Positions 47,151 through 59,204 of a stretch of 64,000 nucleotides of DNA are shown here, one piece after another. The stretch spans positions 11,294,001 to 11,358,000 of the forward strand of contig CM065383.1 in the NCBI GenBank assembly GCA_033060915.1. The letters run 5' to 3'. This DNA comes from Euryodendron excelsum (Eukaryota; Streptophyta; Magnoliopsida; Ericales; Pentaphylacaceae). Made by a program: the position numbers and the translations under genes. Each line of letters starts with the position of its first letter. Position 1 is the stretch's first letter. The notes beneath the pieces are model-generated. The model made no database searches and was not told the origin of the DNA. It worked only from the letters and a program-made list of their open reading frames with translations.

Positions 47151-47479
47151 AGGAGAGATAAGAGGGGACCAGGTAACGGCTAAATAATGCTTCCTGATGG
47201 CATACGCCATAAAGGATATAACAAGTAAGGTGCAAATGATGGAACTTCACGAAGACACGCCCACAATTGATGATGTTGGGCTATTACCAGAAAATAAGGC
47301 CATTAAGGATTTAAAGAAGATTCACATAAATTGGCATGATGAAGAGAAGTACTTCGTTCTCAGCACCTTTTTGTCTAGATATGAGGAAAAATTGTTCATC
47401 AATCTATTGACAGAGTATATTGAAGTATTTGCCTAGACACCATATGATATGCCAGGAATTGATCCACAAATAACTTGCC

Positions 47480-48290
47480 ACAAACTTAGCATAGACCCAC
47501 AATGCCAACCTGTGGTCCAGAAAGGGAGAAGAGCAACTACTTAACATATGGATGCTGTAATCGAAGAGGTGGACAGGCTCCTCGAAGCGGGGGCAATACG
47601 GAAAGTCTACTACCCACGCTAGCTTTTAAAAACGGTGGTGATGAAAAGAAGAATGGTAAGTGGAGGGTTTGTGTAAACTTCAGGGACTTAAATAAGGCAT
47701 GCCCCAAGGACCCTTTCCCTCTTCTAAAGATTGACCAGTTTGTAGATACAACGACTGGGTTTTAGAGAATGAGCTTCCTAGATGCCTACTGTGAGTACCA
47801 CCAGATCCCACTTGATGAGGACGATCAAGAAAAAATTGCTTTTATCACCCCAAGAGGCATCTTCTGCTACAAAGTAATGTCCTTTGGTTTGAAGAACGCA
47901 AACGCCACCTATCAGAGATTGGTCACCAAAATGTTCAAGCAGCACATCGATAACATTATTGAAGTGCACATCGACGACATGGTGGTCAAAAGCAAGGTCG
48001 GCAGACAACACATGGCCGATCTAAGGGAAGTGTTCGAAATTCTCAAAAGCAATAAGATGAGGCTCAATGCCTCTAAATGTGTGTTCGGGGTAAGCTCTGA
48101 AAATTTTCTAGAATTTTTGGTTACTCACCGAGGGATTGAAGTAGATCCGAATCAAATAAGTGCAATATGAAATATCCAAGCCCCGAAGAACATCAAGAAA
48201 GTTTATAAGTTAACCGGGATAGCAGCGACTCTCAATTGGTTCATCAGTCGATCCTCGAACAAGTGTCAGACATTCTTCCAACTTTTGAAA
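47480..48290 (+). pseudogene. Reverse transcriptase, broken
   Basis: KWRVCVNFRDLNKACPKDPF and [20 protein letters not shown] followed by AFITP, then [15 protein letters not shown] are successive RT motifs. The catalytic box reads HIDDMVVKS at about 47968, keeping both aspartates but with His in the first position instead of the usual Tyr. Stops precede and follow the domain (for example at 47763 and 48168). Confidence 0.9.
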
Positions 48291-48780
48291 AAACGAGAGT
48301 AGTTTAACTGGAGCCCTGATTGTCACCAAGCCCTTGCCAACCTAAAGAAATACTTGGCCCAACCACCACTACTTTCTACGCCGTTGAAACATAAAGAACT
48401 CTATCTTTATGGCAATATCAGATCATGCGGTAAATGCCGTTCTACTGCGACAGCAAGACAAGCAGCAGAAGCCAGTCTACTACATCAGCAAAACTCTTTT
48501 TGGAGCTGAGAGCGAGAATCTTCCACTATAGAAGCTGGCCCTTGCATTGGTAACGGTGTCATGGAAATTGATGCACTATTTTAGGGCTCATACAATCAAC
48601 GTCCTCACAAACCATCAGCTTAAGCCCCTCTTCAGAAGAGTCGATTTCTTGGGGAGACTAGCACAATGGGCGACAGAGTTGGGAGAATTCGACATCAAAT
48701 TCCTACCCAGGACAGCAGTGAAAGGTTAGGTACTTGCAGATTTCATTGCTGAATTTTCTATTGAATTGCCCCAGGAACCT
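48290..48780 (+). pseudogene. RNase H domain attached to RT, broken
   Basis: It contains LRQQDKQQKPVYYISKTL, then LPL-stop-KLALALV, LTNHQLKPLFRR and GRLAQWATELGEFDIKF, the usual gypsy RNase H order. The first catalytic region (near ISDHAVNAV) lies just after a frame slip around 48415. Confidence 0.85.
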
Positions 48781-48839
48781 ATTCAGACACCTGATGTCGA
48801 TCAAGTAAATGGCAAACCCCCATTGGAACTATAGGAGAT

Positions 48840-49395
48840 GAATGATCATTGGAAGCTCTTTGTTGATAAAGCATCTAATGATAGGGGGCAGGATCGGGCA
48901 TAGTACTCATCACACCAAATGGCATGGCATTGGAGCAGGCAATAAAGTTAGAGTTTGCAGCGTCAAATAACGAGTCAGAATACGAGGCTCTGCTCACCGA
49001 AATGCGCTAAGCTATAGAACTCAAAATTGCCAAAATAGCTATATATTCAGATTCTCAGTTGGTGGTTAATCAGATTATAGAGGAGTATGCGGCAAAAAAC
49101 GACAGGATGGCACAATACCTGGCAAAAGCAAAAGAGCACCTCGACAAATTTAATAAATACAAACTCCAACAGATCAATCATGACAGCAACGCACATGCCG
49201 ATGCCTTAACAACTCTAGTGACGGCCCTAAAGTCAGGATCAAGGAGAATAATTCATGTGGAGACGCTCCATAGCCCAAGCATGTTTCAGGGAGAAGCGCA
49301 AGCCTTGGCTATTGAGCAATTAGAACGATCTTGGATGAACTCAATCATCTCTTACCTCGACAAGGAAAAGCTGCCAGAAGACAAGAACGAGGCCT
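48840..49395 (+). pseudogene. Second, archaeal-type RNase H (aRNH), Tat-lineage marker
   Basis: [57 protein letters not shown] and HADAL show the D-E-D-D order of an RNase H fold distinct from the one after RT. A second RNase H placed between RNase H and integrase is characteristic of plant Tat elements. A frameshift (about 48890) and stops break the frame. Confidence 0.85.
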
Positions 49396-49419
49396 GAAGA
49401 ATCAAGAACAAGTCACTAA

Positions 49420-50530
49420 AGTACTAGCCATCACCTGATAAAGAGTTGTATCGAAGACCATTTACTAGCCCCTATCTTTATTGTGTCCACCCCGACAAAG
49501 TGCAGGGCATTCAGTTTGAAATTCATGAAAGCACCTGCGGGAGTCATATCGGTGGAAGATTTCTTGTACACCGAGCTATTTTTCAAGGCTATTAATGGCC
49601 CTATATGCAAAAGGATACCGCCTAGTATGTCCTGAAATGTGAAAAGTGCCAGAAGTTCTCTTCGATAATCCACCAGCCTGCTGAGGACCTCATTACAATC
49701 ACTAGCCCATGGCCTTTTGCAGAGTGGGCCTTGAATATAGTCAGCCCAGTACCCTGAGCTCCAGGAAATAAAAGATTCCTTATAGTGCCAACTGACTACT
49801 TTACTAAGTGGGTGGAAGCAGAACCCCCATCTACTATCAGAGAAGTTGACCCTAAGAGGATTGCATGGAGGAGCATTGTTACAAGATTCAGCATATCCCG
49901 TGCACTAGTTTCAAATAACGACACCTAGTTCGATGGCAATATGTTCAGAGAATTTTACAGTGGGCTTGGGATTAGGAACTACTACTTAACGCCAGCCTAC
50001 CCACAGTGTAATGGACAGGCCGAAATATCAAATAAGACCATGCTAAATGGAATAAAAAAGAGGCTGAAAAAAGCTAAGGGAAGATAGGTCGAAGAGCTGC
50101 CGAATGTCTTATGGTCCTACAGAACCACTCCAAGGACATCTATTGGACCCTATTCTCAATGGCATATGGGGTAGAGGCAATGATACCCTTGGAAGTTGGA
50201 CTCCCTACCATTAGATTGGCAGCATTCGACACCGACCTCAATGGCCAAACTTTGGCAAAGGACCTTGATATTATTAAAGAGAAAAGGGAGGTTGCCCTAC
50301 TCAAGCTTACTAGATATCATCAGCAACTGAGCCGAGCCTACAACAAACGAGTGCATCCAAGAGCTTTTGTTCCTAGCAAACTAGTGTTAAGAAAAGTACC
50401 AGGGGCAACTAAGAACTTGACAAATGGGAAGCTCAGTTCAAATTGGGAAGACTCTTATAGAGTTGCGTCCCAGGTCGGCACGAGGGCATACCGACTGGAA
50501 ACTGTTGAAGAAGAACGACAACTACTTTGA
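49420..50530 (+). pseudogene. Integrase, broken
   Basis: The zinc-binding HHCC region is at about 49520-49670 (IHESTCGSHIGG, KCEKCQKF). The core follows: TDYFTKWVEAEP keeps the first catalytic Asp, VSNNDT has Asn at the second, and NGQAEISNK keeps the Glu. The C-terminal part (EVALLKLTRYHQQLSRAYNK, then GTRAYRLE) is in another frame from 50111. Several stops and at least one frameshift are present. Confidence 0.88.
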
Positions 50531-50700
50531 CCATGGAACGCTAATAATCTCAGGAAGTTCTACCAATAACAATCTTTTTATTCCCAAAGGATGTAATCAC
50601 CAATAACAGTACTTTGTTGCATATTATCAATAAAACTGGGAGGTATTCTACAAGGTTACATATCTGATGCCATCCCAGTAAATAAGCATGAAAGCAAAAC

Positions 50701-50945
50701 AAAAACCAAGTGTAAAAACTTGATCATGTTCAGGTTGGGTAGGTCAGCCAATAAAGACCCTAAAAACCAAGTGTAAAAACTTGGTTCTGTCCAAGTTGGG
50801 CTAGTCGGCCAATGAAGACCCCAAAAACCAAGTATAAAAACTTAGTCGTATCCAAGTTAGGTTGGTCGGCCAATGAAGGCCCCAAAAACCAAGTGTAGAA
50901 GTTTGGTCCTGTCTAACTTGGACAGGTCAGCCAATGAAGGCCATA
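50701..50945. repeat. 61-bp tandem array 3' of integrase (four copies)
   Basis: AAAAACCAAGTRTAAAAACT begins at 50701, 50762 and 50823, and a diverged copy at 50884, an exact 61-bp period. Each unit continues with CAAGTTGGG and GGTCGGCCAATGAAG. A tandem array between integrase and the 3' LTR is a known habit of Tat-type elements. Confidence 0.95.
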
Positions 50946-51496
50946 AATATCAAAGATTTTTGAGCAAATAAAAATCAAGAAACCCTTGGTTCTACCTAAA
51001 TATGGCAGGTTGGCAAAAGAATGGCCAAAACTCACTCAACTTGGTAAAAAATTTGGCACTGATTTGGGTAAAACAATTCGGCCAAAATGAATTGGCCTAA
51101 AAACTAGTTTCAAATCAAGTGTGAAGCAAAAACATAGAAAAGACTTACACATAAAAACATTCTATGAAAAAGAAAATAAGACAGTCTCATTCCATTATAA
51201 ACAGATTACAAAATGTTCTGCCGACATGTACAACTACAATGACATATCGACAACAGGAATCACTTCAACAGAAGACAAACTAGCACCAGTTTTAGTAGGG
51301 GATAGCTTGGTGACAATATTGGTCGAAGTAGAGGGTTTTTTGGCAGCAATGTTCAACTCGGCAAGCTTCACTTTGACCAAGGGATTCTACACAGTAGGAG
51401 ACAAGTCTACATGAAAGCTAGGTTCAGCTGGCTTGGCCCCATAGAGAGCTTCTCTTCCTCGTCCTTCCTTTTCTTTATCAGCCTCTGCGTCAGACC

Positions 51497-52966
51497 CTAG
51501 GTTGGCATCAACACGAATTGGTAAATGTCTCCGGTATCCTCATTGCCCTTTGTATATTGGGCCTGAGATTCTACCTTCGACTTCTTTAAATCTATTATTT
51601 CTTCAGCCAAGCTAGCCTTCGCCTCAGATTCTGATTTCTCAGCTTTAAAAACTCGAGCCTTCAAAGCTTTATTCTCTGCCTTCATTGCTTGGAAATCCTC
51701 GTCTTTCTACTTCAAGTTGGCCTGGGTTTCAGCAAGAGTGGCTCTAGCACTTCGTAGCGCCATCTTTGTTGTTCAACCATCCCGATCTATGACATGGAAG
51801 TAATCCCTCAACTAGCTGTATTTTTGTAGCAGGCTCTTATGCCAATCTCGTAAGCTACAGTAGCACTGCATGGTTTCTAAGCCCTAAATGGCACCCTGGT
51901 TAAAAACAAAGTAATTCACTGCATCAGCAAAAAGTTGAGCAAAAAATTCAACCACAAAGCATAATGGGAAGATGACTTACCATCATGCAAGCTTGAGCTA
52001 CCCCCTTAAAGATATCTTCAGTATGTGTGTCACTCAATTCCTTGATATCTCCAGGAGGCATAACGGCCTGAAGAGCCCCGAATAGCGACATCAGCATTAA
52101 AAAGAACTGAGTTCTTAGAAGTCATGGCATGATCCCCAACTCGTGGCCGAACCATGAACTCCTCAACCTCCTGTTCCTTACCCTTGCCCCTGTCTTCTCC
52201 CTCAGGGCATGTCGACCTCTCTGAATCTTCGTCAACCTCAACAGCCTTCACCAGCCTCCTCATCTTCTTCGTCTCTAGGGGCACTATGGGCTCCACCAGA
52301 TTTATCACTCGGGGCACCACGGGGACCGAGATGGTTGGAGACAGCATGGATGTGGAAGCAGCAATGACAATGACACTAGCATCCGTGGATGTACTCGCTC
52401 CATTCCCTTTCCTCTTCTTGGTAATGTTTTTCTTAAGAAGGGCTACCAGATTGCGGGGTCGTGGACGCTCCATACCACTTTCAGCTACAGGCAATTGGAG
52501 TGGGGCCGATGGAAAGTCTCCAAGCTGGTGCAGGTTGTCTTCCACCTTTTAAAAGACAATCACGACCTCTAAAACTCCGAAAACGACTGAGAAAGACTGG
52601 TACCAAATTGGGTATCGCAGCAGTATGAGTGCAGCTCGGCCAATTCCTCTCAAATCGCCCTTGCCCTTATACACCCAAAGTTGGTCGAGAGCAACAATGT
52701 CCACACCAACTTGTTTGAGTTCCTTGTCTTTAATGCCGACGTCAGCTATAAAGGCAAAAATACAATGTTAAGATCAACAAAGATAAATGAAAGCAGAGAT
52801 AGAAGAAAAACCTGTTAGATAGGGATCCATTTATTTTCTTCGGAACCCTGGGGCATCTCATTGCTAGGAAAACCTCCTCTGGGATGTTCCCGAACTCCCA
52901 TGGCCCGCTTACTCTTATAATCATGTCATCATTCCCCTTCTCGGAATTGGGGAGGAACTGGACCAA
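51497..52966 (-). pseudogene. Antisense ORF region of the retrotransposon
   Basis: Three minus-strand frames lie between the 61-bp array and the 3' LTR: 52966..52742 (74 aa, SGPWEFGNIPEEVFLAMRCP), 52545..52030 (171 aa, with RPRPRNLVALLKKNITKKRK and an acidic stretch), and 51685..51497 (62 aa, a heptad-like KAENKALKARVFKAEKSESE coiled coil). Order and spacing suggest exons or fragments of one antisense gene. Antisense frames in this position are reported for several Tat relatives; their function is unknown. This copy looks broken. Confidence 0.6.
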
Positions 52967-53704
52967 TTCCTTGACACACCCCTAACACGGAAGTGATACC
53001 TCCTTCAGTCCGACCTAGCCCCACTTAACTTTACACCCGTGTAGCAGTAATCAAACTAATAAAGGCCCAAATTTTGGTTCAGACGCTTATTCAGTTTGGC
53101 TATCCCTATAACTATCCTATATCCATTAGACTGAAGTTGGATAGGGGAGATTCCGTAGTGGTTCAAGATAGCGGTAAAGAAAGGGTGAAATCGGGAACCT
53201 AAGTCCGCCCTCAATAATGGCGATTAAGAGGAAAGGAGTCCCTTCCTCATTTTCGAACAAACCATTATTCTCGGGCCTGATTAGCTTAATATCTACCCCT
53301 TCCGAAAATCATATATACACTTAAAGGTCGCTACGGCGACGGGACTATCAACCATATTCCTAAGCCTATTTTTCATGAAAGACGATCTAAAGATCTTAGG
53401 GATTTCTACTGCAGAAACAAAGAAAGAAGATTGAACAAGAAGGACTTACAGAGTTTCTTCGTAGAGGAGCGAAATCAGAGAATACACAGAATGTTATCGA
53501 TCTGGCGTTTCATTTGGACGGAAAGACTCCTCACTTACAGAAAAACGTGAATCGATGGCAAGAACGCATTGGGTTTCCCAACAGTCACATCTCATTAAAT
53601 GGCAAATGATGGCTGAACCGGGCATGTGCCGTCTATTATGTATCTACAGTTATAAACCACCAGTCCCAGCCCCCTTCCAAAGGACACTAGGGCTTGGAGG
53701 CAAT

Positions 53705-54202
53705 TGTGGGTCAAAATAATAAGACCCAAAATTATTGTACCAGGCCCATTTGGAAACACACTACCGACCTAGGCTATGAGAGGCCTAAATCCACTAGTGC
53801 CCAGATAAAGGTCCAAGTTGTGCGAGATTCAACCCAGATCCATCAAGGACCAAGTTGGTGGAACATTCGCAAGTCCATTCCTAAAAGGATTAGGACACTA
53901 AGTAGTTATTCGAAAGAGATTAACTCCTAGGAGGAGACGGAATATAATTTCCTACGGACTAAGGTATTCCGAGCACTATAAATACCCCATACCATTGAGG
54001 TATAAGGTACATTCACTTAAGTTCAAGCTCTCATATATTCTATTCGATTCATTATGGTTAAGCTTGATAACTTAATCATCGAAGTGCCTTCGGTTCAAAA
54101 AGGGTTGAGACATTCTCGTCGTTTTCTTCTCTTGCAGATTGTTCGTGCTTATCAAATTAGTTTTGAGAGTTCAACCGGGTCTTCCTAAAAATTTCACCTA
54201 CA
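53705..54202 (+). repeat. 3' LTR (498 bp)
   Basis: It begins TGTGGGTCAAAATAATAAGA and ends TTTCACCTACA, and contains CACTATAAATACC near 53976 as a TATA-like box. A purine-rich GGGCTTGGAGGCAAT immediately upstream is the probable polypurine tract. Confidence 0.92.
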
Positions 54203-54827
54203 GAAATAGTTAGAAAGAAAATAACAAAAAGAAAATTCATTAATCTTTCTTTTTCTTTTTGATATTTAATTCAACAAAAATTAAATAATTAAGACTTAAA
54301 AATTTTTGTTAAATGAGTTGTTAAGTGTTTGGTTCTGTTAAAAAAAAAAAAAAAGCTTTGTTAGATATATATCATATATTGGTTTTAGACTTTAAGGTAT
54401 TGGTTTGTGATTTTTTTTATTACTTTTTTAAAAATTATAGGCCAAGTGAAAAAGCTGGTTAAAAATTTGCATCCACGTTAGATGAAATAATTTGAAGAGA
54501 ATTGGAGAACTTGAACTACCGGCATTACAATAAAAAATTTTACTCAATATTATTTTAGTATTAACATAAACATATCGTAGATCCATTTATGTAAAATATG
54601 ATGACCAAAAATGACAAGGGCACAGGGTTAGACAAAAAGCAAGAAAAACTTTCTCAATAATTTTGGAGAAAAAGAAAAAGAAAAAGATAGAAATATGCTA
54701 CTATAGGCTTATAGCATAATTACAAGTGTTGATAAAGACCTTAAAATGAAAATGGAAGAATAAGAATAAGACGGAATGAGATTTATGTAACCTGCATGCA
54801 AACATGTACATTTGGGTGTTGGGGGTA
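54203..54827. other. Intergenic, no gene seen
   Basis: AT-rich sequence between the retrotransposon and the Mutator-like element, with a poly(A) run near 54340-54353. No feature is supported. Confidence 0.4.
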
Positions 54828-54836
54828 TCATTGTAT

Positions 54837-55431
54837 GGAAGCGGTTTTGCTGCTGTTAATAAAGGTGTACTTACTGTTGTTGACGACGTGCCCTAACAAA
54901 ATGTCGGCGCTTGACAGGCCTCCAAAGTATGCATCACACTATATTTTAAACTTGTAAATCTCTCTCTCTCCTCTTTCCTTTCTCTCTCTAAATGAAAAGA
55001 CTCACTACTGGGAAAATCATCCAGCCTGGCCGCCGCCACTACTAACGGCCACCCCACTTCCTCTTCGTTCCTCTCTCTCGTCTCTCTCTCCCTCTCTAAA
55101 CTCAAGCCTCCTCTTCCTCTTCCGCCACAACACAATGTCTTCTCTCTCTCTTAAAAACCATACCAGTAGACACATCTCTCGCTCCATCATCTGCTCGTTG
55201 TTTTGTATTTGTAAAAATGAATTATGATAAAGTAAAGAAATAGCAATTTAATTTGAGATTCTTTTTTTCCCTCTTCAATCATTAATAATCTAGATTCAAT
55301 TATAAAATTATGATACCAGAAACTTATTAATATAAATGAATAACAGGCCTTCTCAAATAGATAATCATGTATTCAGATCTTGCAAATTCATTGATATGGC
55401 TGTCGTCGATTTTGATGGTAATGTTGAGCAC

Positions 55432-55462
<31 letters not shown>

Positions 55463-55928
55463 GCAGGCAGGACAATCAATGGAGATTTGGCGATTGTGCA
55501 AAGGTGAAGGAGATCGGCCGGCGATGGTGGCCGTGAAGAAGATTTCAAAGAGTTGGGGGAACTGGAGTAGTGGGTTTCAGTGGGTTTCGGTTTAGAGAGA
55601 GAAAAGGAAGATGAGAGAGAGGGGAGAGAGAGAGAGGGAGGGAGGCAAGACAATCAATGGAGATTTGGCGATTGTGGAAAGGTGAAGGGAGGCGGCCGCA
55701 ATGGTCACCATGAAGGAGATTTCAAACGGTCGGTGGAAGTAGATGATTTTCCCGACAGTGGGTTTCGGTGTGCTTTGGTTTAGAAAGAGAAAGGGAATGA
55801 GTGGGGTTTACAAGTTTAGAATCCAATGTGACGCCTAATTTTGGAGCCTTGCACGCGGCGACATTTTATTGGGCCACGTTATTAATAGCAGTAACTGCAC
55901 CTTTATTGACAGCAGCAAAACCGTTCCC
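54837..55928. mobile_element. Mutator-like foldback element (1092 bp) with perfect 9-bp target duplication
   Basis: TCATTGTAT flanks both sides (54828-54836 and 55929-55937), a perfect 9-bp duplication. The left terminus GGAAGCGGTTTTGCTGCTGT and the reverse complement of the right terminus GGGAACGGTTTTGCTGCTGT match at 18 of 20, and the arms stay similar for about 200-250 bp (TAAACTTGTAAA, GGGAAAATCATC). The right arm holds an internal duplication of about 180 bp with GA tracts. The arms are GC-rich and pyrimidine-rich, unlike the flanks. No transposase is encoded. Confidence 0.92.
55436..55790. repeat. Tandem duplication of about 180 bp in the right arm of the MULE
   Basis: GACAATCAATGGAGATTTGG, then CGATTGTG and AAAGGTGAAG, occurs near 55470 and 55650. 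Both copies are preceded by a GA tract (55436-55462 and about 55610-55640) and followed by GGCCG, GTGAAG or ATGAAG, GATTTCAAA and GTGGGTTTCGGT. Confidence 0.85.
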
Positions 55929-55937
55929 TCATTGTAT

Positions 55938-56952
55938 AACATTTAACTCCTTGTTTTTAAATTCGGAGGTGTTGGTCTGATGGCAGGGTTGGGGTTTGTT
56001 TTCTCTTTTTAACGTCTCAAATTTAAAATTTTTTAATTATTATTAACTTTAAAGTCAACCGTTGGACTTTTGGCCTGATAACAGTCAATATATGTGTAAA
56101 TTGGTTCAAACACTTAATTAACAAAACAAAAAAAAAAAAACTCCTTGCTTTGGGCCTAGGGCGTAGGGATTCCTTTAAAGTCTTAAATTTGAAATATTTT
56201 ATGTGCTCTTTGTCATTAATTATCCGGTTTGTGTGAAACAAATTGTTAATATAAGTCCTGAGATTAGTCGTAGTACACATAAATTAGACAGGACACCCAG
56301 TCATTAAAAAAAATAAAAAAACTCCTTGCTTTGCAAAGTTATTAGAGTAACATTATACACAGTCTCATTTACGCGTTATCATTGTCAATTTTTTGTTTTT
56401 TTTTTTGTTTCATAGGAATTGAAGAATTTGGAAATACAGAGCTCCACCATCTGAGTGAAAGCTGCTCTCCACAATTAGATAGACAAGACAACCACAGCAT
56501 AGCAATATTAGGATGATGAATTAGACGATAATCAAAGATCCTTTAAAGTTCTTTCACTATAGATGAGTTAACGTTACACAAACAGTAAATGTGAATGAAT
56601 TTTCATTGTAGGTCATCATCCCTCTCCAGAACTATCAAGCTGAGAACATTATTAATCTAAAACTGTAGAACTACACCAAATTTCAAGCACCACATGTATG
56701 TATGAGACTGTATCTAAGTTTTTTCCTTAACCAAATAGCTTATAGTTACTCAACATATTCAACCAATGGGGTTCTGCCGACAATGACATGTAATGCAGGC
56801 TGCAGCGACATAATTTTTGTGGGACTGCTAGGAACATCTACACTCTTATACGATGTTGCCAACTCTCTAAAAGCTCAACTGTCCGTTTAAAAATATAAAG
56901 CAATGGATCTCTAATTTTGTTTTTTTAAAGGAACGTAAGGAACCAAAATTAA
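55938..56952. other. Intergenic, no gene seen
   Basis: AT-rich. ACTCCTTGCTTTG occurs twice (near 56141 and 56321), each after a poly(A) stretch, and may be remains of an old duplication. No coding region is recognisable. Confidence 0.4.
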
Positions 56953-57150
56953 GGGTCCACTTGATATGTCTTATTTTAATTTTTTTTATTTAATTTGTTT
57001 GGTTTATAAGTTGAAGAGTTAATTTTTTTTATTTTTTTTACTTTTATAAGTTAAAAATAAGAAAAAAAAAGCTAAAATGCTAAGAAAAAAAATAACTTTT
57101 TTGTTTATAAGCTAAAAAAACTAAGCCAAAAAATCTTATTAAATGGGCCC
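56953..57150. mobile_element. Tourist-like MITE (198 bp)
   Basis: The left terminus GGGTCCACTTGATATG and the reverse complement of the right terminus GGGCCCATTTAATAAG match at 12 of 16 positions. TAA flanks both ends (56950-56952 and 57151-57153). The interior is almost entirely A/T. It shares the GGGCC-TTTGGTAA style of the element at 36279-36556. Confidence 0.75.
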
Positions 57151-57153
57151 TAA

Positions 57154-59199
57154 GTATATAATATATATCTCTACCTACGGAAGGTCGAAGCTTAAACATG
57201 AACATAAAACCATGAGCAGGGTTACAAAGTCTTGACTAACTAGGACCTAAGTCATCATTTCGCAATGTGAGAGAAGGAGCATGAGAGCGTCATTTTTAAA
57301 AATATCTTGAAAATAAGAGCATCTATAGAGCACACATATACATATATAATATTATATTTAAATGTAGAAATACATTTAAATTTTTTATAAAATTTTATAC
57401 TTTGAAATAAATAAAAGAAACAAAGTAATTACTTATTTTTTAAATTACAAAAGATTTGTATACTTTAATACCATAACAATATACATGGTAAGTAATTATT
57501 GATTTAAATTAAAATTTGATAATTGGACCATATGTGTACATGAATTTGATAAAAATTATCTCTCAATTCAGTAGTTTAAGAAGTAGAGCAATACAACCCA
57601 TTTAAACAGTATCCGTTTAGTTAGGCTTTTTTTAAGCTTTTTAATTTGACCTTTTTTTATAAGTAAAAAAGTTAAATTTTAAAGGTCTTTTGTTTCTTTT
57701 TTATTTTAATTTTATGTTTATTTTATTTTGTTAAAATTAAAAAAAAGTTAAAAAAATAATTATTTTACTTATAAATTTAAAAAAAAATTAATTTTTTTTT
57801 TAAAAAACTGTACCGTCTTAAATTATTTGGACAAGGGACTTGTAGCCAAGAGTCAACTGTGGCTGGCCAATGACTGTGGGGATGCTCAAGGCACTGGAGC
57901 TAATTAATTTTCCAGTCAAATCAAGTAGGTGTGTAGATAACCGGTAATCAATTAACAAATCTTTGTGCCGGCAATCATGCAACATATAATTATTTAGTGT
58001 CACATTATTTCTATCACGAAGTAAAGCTTTTTTTTGCTATTTTAACTAATAAGCAAAGGACTCGAGAGTAAGGATATGTGGTGTTTGAGTCCACATTATT
58101 AATTGTATGTGAAATTAGAGTTGTTTAATTTTAAAAAAGAAAAATTACCATGGCTGTCTCTATGTAAAAGAAGAAATAAGAGCATGTGATATTCTAAAAA
58201 TATTAAATAATTTATCAAGAATTCGAGCTCAGAATAGTTAAATTCGACCATGAAATTGAATGGAATATAATTAGGACTGACTAGATGTGCCATTCTACCC
58301 ATGGGATTTATCATCCGATGTTAGGTTACAATGGGTGATAATCCTATAGAATATTTCTAGCCCAAACTGGAAAAATACGGGCTTGCTTGTTTGGCAATTC
58401 AATCCCACCATATGCCCAAAACAAAGATAGTAGCATGGGAATTGAAACAAGCAAAAGCAACTCGAGGGGTTGTCTTAGTTGGTTTAGTGGACGCGTAAAT
58501 ACGCTGACTCGAACATTCTTAACAACATTATTTAAAGAAAAAGCAAAAATAAACTTAAAAAAAAGGTTGTTTAGAAAATAGCTAACATGTATGAGATAGA
58601 CATGAAAGCTGATTTCGGGTAATTAATCTTATTTGAACATATAGATATACTAGCAGTGAACCTATGCTATACACGAGAATAAGAAAAAAAAAATTGTGTA
58701 AAAATACATTTTTTCATTAAAAATACATTGATGTTCAATATTTTGTATATATTTTATGAAGGTTATTAATGACTTGGCAAAATCGAGTGTTATTCTCATG
58801 CAACATTTAATATTCTAAATATGCATTTTTATATACATACGTGTCACATTTAGTTTTACCAAATTAAAAGTATATAATTAATAGCAAAATATTAGGTCAC
58901 AGCATTAAAAACAAGTCTTTTTCTTTCAAAATTGAAAATACTTGCCACTTTAAATTAAAGTAATGCAAAACAAAAATCAGTAGTAATTGCATAAAAATTG
59001 AGATTATCAACTCAAGTTTTTCTAAAAGGATACTAAAAGAAATATTTGAAGAGGTGGTATTTAAAAATATCTCCTCTGAAATTGAATTACAGATTAATTC
59101 ATTTTGATCCAATCGTATATGAATAGGGTTTTAAGCAAATGTTTTGCTTAATACATTAAACATTTTATGATTAGATTAATTCATTATGTTTTATACGTA
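57154..59199. other. Intergenic, no gene seen
   Basis: Very AT-rich with long T and A runs (57620-57810). A weak tRNA-like stretch near 58470-58530 was considered and rejected. No gene or complete element can be supported. Confidence 0.4.
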
Positions 59200-59204
59200 C
59201 TTTG

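Larger units (their letters stand above)
39661..54202 (+). mobile_element. Degenerate Ty3/gypsy LTR retrotransposon, Tat lineage, with nested insertion
   Basis: Both LTRs are present: the 5' one is split (39661-39876 and 44643-44904) and the 3' one is 53705-54202. Between them are a degenerate primer-binding site, gag, protease, RT, RNase H, a second archaeal-type RNase H, integrase, a tandem array and antisense frames. The dual RNase H, the 3' repeats and the antisense ORFs point to Tat-type elements. Comparing the right part of the 5' LTR with the 3' LTR by eye gives about 33 differences in 260 bp, mostly transitions, so the insertion is old. Every reading frame is broken by stops and frameshifts, and the copy is surely non-autonomous. 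No clean 5-bp target duplication is visible (GGAAG left, GAAAT right). Without the nested insertion it would be about 9.8 kb. Confidence 0.92.

Noticed and set aside
39656..54207. Target duplication for the Tat element
   Set aside because: The flanks GGAAG and GAAAT do not match well enough to claim a duplication; decay or recombination may have removed it.
58465..58535. tRNA- or SINE-like stretch (TTAGTTGGTTTAGTGG then GACTCGAAC)
   Set aside because: Box spacing is too short, box B is poor, and no poly(A) tail or foldable cloverleaf is seen.
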